This document shows, piece by piece, positions 58,321 through 64,000 of a stretch of DNA of 64,000 nt. The notes under the pieces are model-generated. The model did no database searches and was not told the origin of the DNA. It was given only the letters and a program-made list of their open reading frames with translations. This DNA comes from Qipengyuania oceanensis (GTDB lineage: Bacteria; Pseudomonadota; Alphaproteobacteria; Sphingomonadales; Sphingomonadaceae), in contig NZ_WTYN01000001.1 of assembly GCF_009827535.1 (NCBI RefSeq), forward strand, positions 372,001 to 436,000. Direction: 5' to 3'. Positions within the stretch are counted from its first letter, which is position 1. The number at the start of each line of letters is the position of its first letter. The translations under genes and the position numbers were made by a program.

Positions 58321-59337
58321 ATGCCCAAACAGCCACAGGACAGCCAGCGTCGCATCGAAGGCACGCCGCGCGTGATCGTCACCCGCCACCTGATGCCTTC
58401 GGTCGAGGCGCGGATGGAAGAGCTCTTCGACTGCCGGCTCAATCGCGAGGACAGGCCGATGAGCCGGGACGAGCTGGTGGCCGCCATGCAGGACTGCGAC
58501 ATCCTCGTGCCGACAGTGACGGACACGATCGACGGCGAAATGATCGCGGCAGCCGGCGACCGTTTGCGCCTGATCGCCAATTTCGGGGCCGGGACCGATC
58601 ATCTCGATCTCAGGGCCTGTGCCGAACGGCGCATCATGGTCACGAACACGCCGGGCGTCTTCACCGACGATACCGCCGACATCGCGATGGAGATGATCAT
58701 CGGCGTGCCCCGGCGAGTGCGCGAAGGCGTCGCGCTCGTCCGGCGCGGCGAATGGACGGGGTGGGCTCCGTCCCACCTCCTGGGACGCAAGCTCGGCGGG
58801 AAAGTGCTCGGCATCGTCGGGATGGGGCGTATCGGACAGGCCGTGGCGCACCGGGCCAAGGCCTTCGGCCTCGAGATTGCCTATCATAACCGCAAGCCGC
58901 TGCCCGAGGCAGTCGAAAGGATGTTCGGCGCACGCTACGTCGCCGAACTCGACGATCTGCTCGCCGAAGCCGATATCGTCACCCTGCATTGTCCGCATAC
59001 CAAGGACACGCACGACCTGATCGATGCGCGGCGCTTCGCCCTGATGAAGGACGGGGTCTCGCTCATCAACACCGCCCGCGGCGAACTCGTCGACATCGAC
59101 GCTCTGGTCGATGCGCTCGAGGCGGGCAAACTCGCCGGAGCGGGGCTCGACGTCTATCCGAACGAGCCGGAAGTGGATCCCCGGCTGCTCGCATTTCCCA
59201 ACGTGATGACCCTGCCGCATATCGGCAGTGCCACGATCGAGGGACGCGAAGCCTCCGGCGAGAAGATCATCGCCAACATCCGCTTCTGGATCGACGGACA
59301 CCGGCCGCCGGACCAAGTGCTCGACGCACTCGTCTGA
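58321..59337 (+). CDS. D-isomer-specific 2-hydroxyacid dehydrogenase
   Basis: The 338-residue enzyme has the NAD-binding signature VLGIVGMGRIGQAVAHRA followed by YHNR, where Arg suggests NADP use. The catalytic trio is present: Arg in INTARGELVD, Glu in VYPNEPEVDPRL and His in TLPHIGSATIEG. ATP-independent reduction of glyoxylate or hydroxypyruvate (GyaR/GRHPR group) is the best guess from LIANFGAGTDHLDL and NTPGVFTDDTADIAM. The ATG at 58321 is chosen over a longer frame that overlaps the SH3 gene. A Gln/Ser-rich N-terminal tail of about 15 residues is not conserved. Confidence 0.88.
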   Translation: MPKQPQDSQRRIEGTPRVIVTRHLMPSVEARMEELFDCRLNREDRPMSRDELVAAMQDCDILVPTVTDTIDGEMIAAAGDRLRLIANFGAGTDHLDLRACAERRIMVTNTPGVFTDDTADIAMEMIIGVPRRVREGVALVRRGEWTGWAPSHLLGRKLGGKVLGIVGMGRIGQAVAHRAKAFGLEIAYHNRKPLPEAVERMFGARYVAELDDLLAEADIVTLHCPHTKDTHDLIDARRFALMKDGVSLINTARGELVDIDALVDALEAGKLAGAGLDVYPNEPEVDPRLLAFPNVMTLPHIGSATIEGREASGEKIIANIRFWIDGHRPPDQVLDALV

Positions 59338-59376
59338 GGCGCAATCCCGACCTGTTCGACGGTTAATTCTGCCCGA

Positions 59377-59742
59377 GTGGCAAATAAGCAATTCGGCAAG
59401 GATTTGCCCTTACAAGCAGTGACATCGAAGGATGTCGCACGCGTGATCGAAGTCGAAATTCAGAACGAAACGCACCAGACGCAAGCGCGCCTGCGGTTTG
59501 CCGCAGTGCCACGCATCGGCGAAGGCATTCGCCTGCGCGAACCCGACGGATTCTGGGCGTCCTACGACGTCATCGATCTCTGGTACCAGCAAGCCGAATA
59601 CGGCGACATCTGGATTCCCTATCTGCACGTGCGCATGACCCCGACCGAGCACGCCGCGCAAAATGGCACCGGCATTGCCAATCAGTTCGTAGACCCATCG
59701 CGCGACTACGAAGAGCTGGAGTTCGATCCATTCAAGGGCTGA
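59377..59742 (+). CDS. Unknown conserved-looking small protein
   Basis: The 121-residue protein is not recognised. Its core is beta-rich: VIEVEIQNETHQTQARLRFAAVP, GEGIRLREPDGFWASYDVI, YGDIWIPYLHVRMT. It ends in an acidic tail (RDYEELEFDPFKG). It has no signal or membrane segment. The start is uncertain: GTG at 59377 gives this length, while in-frame GTGs at 59419 and 59443 are possible, the last with GAAGGA upstream. It lies between the dehydrogenase and the receiver gene. Confidence 0.6.
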   Translation: MANKQFGKDLPLQAVTSKDVARVIEVEIQNETHQTQARLRFAAVPRIGEGIRLREPDGFWASYDVIDLWYQQAEYGDIWIPYLHVRMTPTEHAAQNGTGIANQFVDPSRDYEELEFDPFKG

Positions 59743-59792
59743 TCAAACGCAACAACCCGCCCGCCGGGACGAAGCTATCCGCAGACGGCACG

Positions 59793-60236
59793 GTGCGCGA
59801 TGCACGTGCTTCCGATAGTGCAGGTGCGACTCCCGGCCGTCAGGTCGAGCGGAGCGCGGCTCCTGCGACCAAGCGGTACGCGCTGATCGTCGACGACAGC
59901 CGCATGATCCGCAGCCTTTCGCGAAGAATCGTCGCAAGCGTCGGCTTCGAGGTGAACGAGGCGGAGAACGGACAGGAAGCGCTCGCCCGGTGCAAGGCTG
60001 CCATGCCCGATCTCGTCCTGCTCGACTGGGACATGCCGGTTATGACCGGCATCGAGTTCGTCGCCGCACTGCGTGCCATGCCCGGCGGAACCCGGCCGAA
60101 GGTAGTCTTCTGCACGTCCAAGTCGGGCGCGCACGACATCCACAAGGGGATCGATGCGGGCGCCGACGAATGGATCGCCAAGCCGTTCGACGAAGCCGGC
60201 CTGCGAGCGAAGCTGCAGACCGTCCTCGCGAGCTGA
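59793..60236 (+). CDS. CheY-like single-domain response regulator
   Basis: The 147-residue protein is a receiver domain with a 27-residue N-terminal tail and no output domain. The acidic pocket is Asp34/Asp35 (LIVDDSRMIR), the phosphoacceptor Asp78 (LLDWDMPVMTG), Thr108 (FCTSKS) and Lys130 (IAKPFDE). It should be phosphorylated by an unlinked kinase and act by protein contact. The GTG start is provisional; the conserved domain begins at about residue 28. No kinase or chemotaxis gene is adjacent. It is convergent with the flavoprotein gene, with no gap. Confidence 0.88.
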   Translation: MRDARASDSAGATPGRQVERSAAPATKRYALIVDDSRMIRSLSRRIVASVGFEVNEAENGQEALARCKAAMPDLVLLDWDMPVMTGIEFVAALRAMPGGTRPKVVFCTSKSGAHDIHKGIDAGADEWIAKPFDEAGLRAKLQTVLAS

Positions 60237-61643
60237 TCAGTCGCCGGTCAGGATCCGCTCGACCAGCTGCGCCACCGTGGGCGTAAAATTGTTCGAATAG
60301 AACGGGTCCTGCTTGAACCGGTAGGCCGCATGGCCGGCAAACGCGAGATTGTCGTCCGGATCGCCGCCGTGCGCGATGTCCTGGAGCGTCTTCTGGATGC
60401 AGAAGCTGCGCGGGTCGGCGAGGCGACCGGTCGTGTGGTTGTCGTGATCCTTCCAGCTCGAAAACTGGCAGTGCGACAGGCAGCCCATGCAATTCTGCTG
60501 ATCGGTGCGGATTTGCTCGGCGCTTTCGGGCGTGGCGAACACGACCGTGTCGTCGGGCGTCTTCAGCGCTTCCGTGAAGCCTTCCTGCATCCAGCTCTGC
60601 GCCTTGCGCTGATCGCCCGGGTGGACGAAGAAATACTTGGCCTTGCCGTGATCCATGAGCGGGATCGTGCCTTCTTCCTCGTCACGCTTGAAGATCGGGA
60701 TCTGGCGCTCCGACCGGTGCATCAGATCGTAGAGGAAAGGGGTCTTCACCGCGCTCGAATAGAAGCCGGTGGGCGAGAACTTGTGCAGCAGGACGTCGCC
60801 CGGCTCGACGGTGCGGAGCATGTCCTTCCACACCTGCGGAATGGGGCTTTCCTCGGTCAGCAGGGGCCTCGTTCCGAACTGGAAGGCGATCTTGCCCAGC
60901 TCGGGATTGTCGATCCATTCATCCCATTCGCGCAGGAACCACACCCCGCCGGCCATGACGATCGCGGTGTCTTCCGAGACGCCTTCGGCACGCATGGTTT
61001 CACGCAGCGCCTTGACGCGCGGATAGGGGTCTTCGGGCTTGCGCGGGTCTTCCGCATTGGAGAGGCCGTTGTGTCCGCCCGCGAGCCAGGGGTCTTCGTA
61101 CACGACCGCCGCCATCAGCTCGGGCACCTTGGAATAGCTGCGCTTCCAGAGCGCGCGGAACGCGCGGGCCGAACTGACGATCGGCAGGTAATGGACATTG
61201 TGCTTCGCCGCGATCTCGGCCAGCTTGTAAGGCATGCCTGCACCGCAGGTCACGCCGGTGACCAGACCCGGGCAATTTTCGAGAACCCCTTCGAGCACCT
61301 GCTGCGCGCCGCCCATTTCCCACAGGACGTTGATGTTGATCGCGCCCTTCCCGTTTGCGATCTCGTGCGCCATCTTCACCTGAGTGGTGGCTCCATCGAT
61401 CGCGTAACGGACCAGCTGCTCGAACCGCTCCGTGCGGGTTGCCTGCGGATAGACCTGCGGGATCGGATTGCCATCGCTGTCGTAGCTGTCGGCGTTCACC
61501 GCGCTGACGGTTCCGATGGCGCCGGCCGCAGCCCAGGCGCCCGAACTCGCATGGTTCGTCGCGGAGACGCCCTTGCCGCCTTCGATGATCGGCCAGACTT
61601 CCCGTCCGCCGTAAACTATCGGGCTCAGCCCCTTGAATGCCAT
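60237..61643 (-). CDS. Nitronate monooxygenase-family flavoprotein with a C-terminal Cys cluster
   Basis: The 468-residue TIM-barrel protein belongs to the NAD(P)H-dependent flavin oxidoreductase / nitronate monooxygenase family: GGKGVSATNHASSGAWAAAG at the N-terminus, ININVLWEMGG, GLVTGVTCGAGMPYKLAE, and KIAFQFGTRPLLTEES for the FMN phosphate. It is about 120 residues longer than usual members. The C-terminal part has Cys385, Cys388 and Cys392 (NCMGCLSHCQF) and Cys415 (SFCIQKTL), a CxxCxxxC pattern like the [4Fe-4S] site of dienoyl-CoA reductases. The substrate is unknown; an electron-transfer role for the cluster is inference. Confidence 0.82.
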   Translation of the reverse strand: MAFKGLSPIVYGGREVWPIIEGGKGVSATNHASSGAWAAAGAIGTVSAVNADSYDSDGNPIPQVYPQATRTERFEQLVRYAIDGATTQVKMAHEIANGKGAININVLWEMGGAQQVLEGVLENCPGLVTGVTCGAGMPYKLAEIAAKHNVHYLPIVSSARAFRALWKRSYSKVPELMAAVVYEDPWLAGGHNGLSNAEDPRKPEDPYPRVKALRETMRAEGVSEDTAIVMAGGVWFLREWDEWIDNPELGKIAFQFGTRPLLTEESPIPQVWKDMLRTVEPGDVLLHKFSPTGFYSSAVKTPFLYDLMHRSERQIPIFKRDEEEGTIPLMDHGKAKYFFVHPGDQRKAQSWMQEGFTEALKTPDDTVVFATPESAEQIRTDQQNCMGCLSHCQFSSWKDHDNHTTGRLADPRSFCIQKTLQDIAHGGDPDDNLAFAGHAAYRFKQDPFYSNNFTPTVAQLVERILTGD

Positions 61644-61667
61644 CGGTAATCCTGTCCAGTTTCGCGG

Positions 61668-62402
61668 TTACTTCGCCGCTTTGCCAGCCTCGCCCGGCGA
61701 CCCGCGGCATGGCTTGATTTCATTCGGTTGCGGCCTCTTAGCCGCTGCCTTGAATTGTGCATAGTACCCCGACAATTCGGGCGCATCCTTGAAGGCGACG
61801 AGTTCAAAGCCGACCTGCTTGAACTCGCACGACAGCAGCAGGGGGTCGATGCCGTGCCGGTCGGTCGGCCGATCGATATCGACGACGATCACTTGCCCGT
61901 TCTCGCGAAGCGACGGCCACATGTGCCACAGGAACGCGTAAGGCTCCTGAATCTCGTGATACATGTGGACCATGAATATCCGGTCGAAGCTGCCCGCGGG
62001 AAGCTTGGGATCTTCGGGCTCGCCGAGCTTGATCGACACATTGTCGAGCCTTTCGCGCTCGACGCGCCCGGCAAGACGCCGCAGGGCTTCCGGATCGATG
62101 TCTTGCGCCAGGACCCGGCCGCCCTTCCCGACACGTTCCGCCAGGCGGACGGTATAATAGCCGTTGCCTGCACCGATATCGGCGACGGTCATCCCTTCCT
62201 CGATTTCGGCGAGATCCATCACGGTCTGCGCCTCGCCCCTGCTGTCGCGGGCATCCTCGGTCGAAAACTGGTTGGAACCCAGATTGGAGACCGGACGGTC
62301 GGGCTGCGGGAAGCTGGCTGCCTCTTCAGAGCGCCCCTTGCCTGCCTGCTGGCACCCGGCGAGCAATGCAGCTGTTAACAGGTATGGCCCGAGCGACTTC
62401 AT
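61668..62402 (-). CDS. Lipoprotein-type SAM-dependent methyltransferase
   Basis: The 244-residue protein starts MKSLGPYLLTAALLAGCQQAG, a lipoprotein signal with Cys17. A class-I methyltransferase core follows: motif I VADIGAGNGYYTVRLAE (73-89), the acidic end of the second strand VLAQDIDPEALRRLAG, and FDRIFMVHMYHEIQEPYAFL. A predicted periplasmic location is odd, because S-adenosylmethionine is cytoplasmic. Similar signal-bearing methyltransferase-like proteins exist in sphingomonads. It shares one base with the prfB stop, yet it has no NPPY motif and so is not the release-factor methylase PrmC. Enzyme activity is unproven. Confidence 0.8.
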   Translation of the reverse strand: MKSLGPYLLTAALLAGCQQAGKGRSEEAASFPQPDRPVSNLGSNQFSTEDARDSRGEAQTVMDLAEIEEGMTVADIGAGNGYYTVRLAERVGKGGRVLAQDIDPEALRRLAGRVERERLDNVSIKLGEPEDPKLPAGSFDRIFMVHMYHEIQEPYAFLWHMWPSLRENGQVIVVDIDRPTDRHGIDPLLLSCEFKQVGFELVAFKDAPELSGYYAQFKAAAKRPQPNEIKPCRGSPGEAGKAAK

Positions 62403-63529
62403 CAGTCGACGTCCTCGATCTCCACCTTCTCCCCGGTCACGCGCTGTGCAAGGGCGGCGGAGATATAGTCGTCGATCGCGCCGTCGAGAACGCTGTCGGG
62501 AGAGGAAGAGGTGACGCCGGTCCGCAAGTCCTTGACCATCTGGTAGGGCTGGAGAACGTAGCTGCGGATCTGGTGGCCCCAACCGATGTCGGTCTTCTCG
62601 GCATATTCGCCGCTCGCCGCCGCTTCGCGCTCGGCCATCTCGCGTTCGAACAGCCGCGCCTTCAGCATGTTCATCGCGGTGGCGCGGTTCTTGTGCTGGC
62701 TGCGATCGTTCTGGCTTGCGACGACGATACCGGTCGGCTGGTGCGTGATCCTGACCGCGGAATCGGTCGTGTTGACGTGCTGACCGCCCGCCCCGCTTGC
62801 GCGATAGGTGTCGATCTTGAGGTCGCTCTCGTTGATCTCGATCGCGATGTCGTCATCGATCACGGGATAGACCCAGACCGAGCTGAAGCTCGTATGGCGC
62901 CGCGCCGAACTGTCGTAGGGGCTGATCCGGACGAGCCGGTGCACGCCGCTCTCTGTCTTGGCGTAGCCATAGGCGTTTTCGCCCTTGATCAGCAGCGTCG
63001 CCGACTTGATCCCGGCCTGGTCGCCAGACTGGTATTCCACCGTTTCCACCTTGAAACCGCGCCGTTCAGCCCAACGGGCATACATCCGCAGGAGCATCTC
63101 GGCCCAGTCCTGGCTTTCCGTGCCGCCTGCACCGGCGTGGATTTCGATATAGGTGTCATTGCCATCGGCCTCGCCTGAAAGCAGCGCCTGAACCTTGTCC
63201 GCATCCGCTCGGGCGGCGAGCTTTTCCAGACTGGCGAGACCGTCCGCGACGACGTCCTCGTCGCCTTCTGCGTCGCCCATCTCGATGAACTCGATCGCAT
63301 CGGCCATTTCGGAGGAGATGTCGTTGACTGTGTTGACCGCCGTCTCGAGCTGCTTCTGCTCCCTACTGACCGCCTGGGCTTCCTTGGGATTGTCCCACAA
63401 TGTCGGATCCTGGACGCGCGCATTGAGCTCGTCGAGGCGGCGCAGCGCCCGCTCCCAGTCGAGCGATTGGCGGACCAGCGCAAGCGCAGCTTCGATACGG
63501 TCGATATAGGCCTGCCCTTCGGCACGCAT
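62402..63529 (-). CDS. prfB: Peptide chain release factor 2
   Basis: RF2 ends translation at UGA and UAA. The 375-residue protein has the GGQ motif in SGAGGQHVNTTDSAVRITH and the stop-codon tripeptide region RISPYDSSARRHTSF, where SPY stands for E. coli SPF. The reading frame is continuous through SLDWERALRRLDELN: the place of the E. coli autoregulatory +1 frameshift (CUU-UGA-C) reads CTC-GAC-TGG, so that control is absent. It lies 95 bp after the PBP1A gene, with nothing else in between. Confidence 0.96.
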   Translation of the reverse strand: MRAEGQAYIDRIEAALALVRQSLDWERALRRLDELNARVQDPTLWDNPKEAQAVSREQKQLETAVNTVNDISSEMADAIEFIEMGDAEGDEDVVADGLASLEKLAARADADKVQALLSGEADGNDTYIEIHAGAGGTESQDWAEMLLRMYARWAERRGFKVETVEYQSGDQAGIKSATLLIKGENAYGYAKTESGVHRLVRISPYDSSARRHTSFSSVWVYPVIDDDIAIEINESDLKIDTYRASGAGGQHVNTTDSAVRITHQPTGIVVASQNDRSQHKNRATAMNMLKARLFEREMAEREAAASGEYAEKTDIGWGHQIRSYVLQPYQMVKDLRTGVTSSSPDSVLDGAIDDYISAALAQRVTGEKVEIEDVD

Positions 63530-63624
63530 GTCAGGTCCCCAAGCAATCGGAGGGTAGGAATTGGCGCCCGCTTAGCGGACGCTCCGGAAATGTGAAAGCC
63601 TTGTGGCGATCGTGTAAGCGGCGG

Positions 63625-64000
63625 TTAGTAGATGCCGCCCTGGTCTTCCACGAAATCGGCAGGTTCATCGGCGCGGCCGCTTCTCCGCCCGCTGCGAACC
63701 GGATTGCGCGCGGCCCGGATCAGTTCGAGAATCTCGTCGCGACGCGATGCGATCTCGTCCTGCCGGGTGCTGCGATCGGGCTCGGTATCGGGCTTGAAGG
63801 CTTCCCAAATGACCCCGGCGAGGGGCTCGTCCGTCGGCCAGGCGTCGAATACGCGCTTGCCAGAGCGGCGGTCGATGCGGACCATGCGGATGCCGGGCGG
63901 TGCGACAAAGGGCTCGTCGCTCCATTTCTCGCGCGTTTCCTGCACGAACTGCTTGAAGATCGGCGCGGCGTGCCGCCCGCCCTGGGCATAGCCGCCAAGG
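63625..64000 (-). CDS. mrcA: Penicillin-binding protein 1A, C-terminal part (partial)
   Basis: The last 124 codons lie in the window and the frame is open to the edge. The visible peptide LGGYAQGGRHAAPIFKQFV followed by TREKWSDEPFVAPPGIRMV is the end of the transpeptidase domain of class A PBP1A. A hydrophilic tail (ending ADEPADFVEDQGGIY) follows. The full protein polymerises and cross-links peptidoglycan from the inner membrane. The catalytic parts lie outside the window, so completeness cannot be judged. Confidence 0.85.
   Translation of the reverse strand, partial: LGGYAQGGRHAAPIFKQFVQETREKWSDEPFVAPPGIRMVRIDRRSGKRVFDAWPTDEPLAGVIWEAFKPDTEPDRSTRQDEIASRRDEILELIRAARNPVRSGRRSGRADEPADFVEDQGGIY

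Noticed and set aside
61668-62402. Reading the gene after prfB as the release-factor methylase PrmC
   Set aside because: There is no NPPY catalytic motif and the protein begins with a lipoprotein signal.

Overview
The window is a 64 kb, GC-rich, gene-dense piece of ordinary chromosome. It looks like an alphaproteobacterium of the Sphingomonadales, most likely Erythrobacteraceae. The evidence is gene content and order (DUF1178 and DUF1467 proteins, grxC with an amidase, an alphaproteobacterial LexA box of the form GTTC-N7-GTTC, a TipN-like polarity protein, a complete nuoA-N operon), the many GTG and TTG starts, and heavy ATGA-type gene overlaps. This assignment is inference; no rRNA gene is present. 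I saw no insertion sequence, prophage, CRISPR array or origin.

Layout. 1-2.9 kb (minus strand): 5' end of a probable pdhA, an FtsB-like divisome gene, then acyl-CoA dehydrogenase, an AhpD/CMD-fold protein and a VOC protein. 3.0-4.7 kb (plus): hppD and a second VOC gene, behind a well-formed promoter with a palindrome at the start site. 4.8-7.8 kb: MscS channel, haloalkane dehalogenase, MFS transporter. 7.8-9.5 kb (minus): tRNA-Arg(CCU), DUF1178, a deaminated-glutathione amidase candidate and glutaredoxin. 9.5-10.2 kb: an IbpA-type hsp20 with an RpoH-like promoter and a leader that matches a ROSE RNA thermometer. 10.4-13.4 kb (minus): tpiA-secG-pyrG. 13.6-23.8 kb (plus): ppiD-trpE-(DUF2233 lipoprotein)-(prolyl aminopeptidase)-trpG-trpD-trpC-moaC-moeA-lexA, mostly translationally coupled. 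23.8-28.7 kb: comEC (minus), gltX-gltA (plus).

28.7-35.1 kb is the least explained part: a histidine kinase that lacks the phosphoacceptor histidine, an unknown helical protein whose gene carries a CtrA-like box just upstream, an unknown fusion of a nucleotidyltransferase-like domain with a membrane domain, and a divergent 874-residue TipN-like coiled-coil protein. I regard this as a candidate cell-cycle or polarity locus.

35.1-54.3 kb (minus) is one uninterrupted run of about 22 overlapping genes: nuoA-N with four extra small or unknown genes inside it, then birA, coaX, rnj and a DUF1467 gene. It encodes respiratory complex I, with biotin ligation, pantothenate phosphorylation (CoA synthesis) and RNA decay genes at its distal end. 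54.4-64 kb holds an aldehyde dehydrogenase divergent from a thiolase, small exported proteins, a 2-hydroxyacid dehydrogenase, a CheY-like receiver, a nitronate-monooxygenase-family flavoprotein with an unusual Cys cluster, a lipoprotein-type methyltransferase overlapping prfB, and the 3' end of a PBP1A gene.

Start codons were chosen from Shine-Dalgarno-like sequences, overlaps with the upstream stop and the expected protein ends. Most long open frames antisense to these genes were judged shadows.
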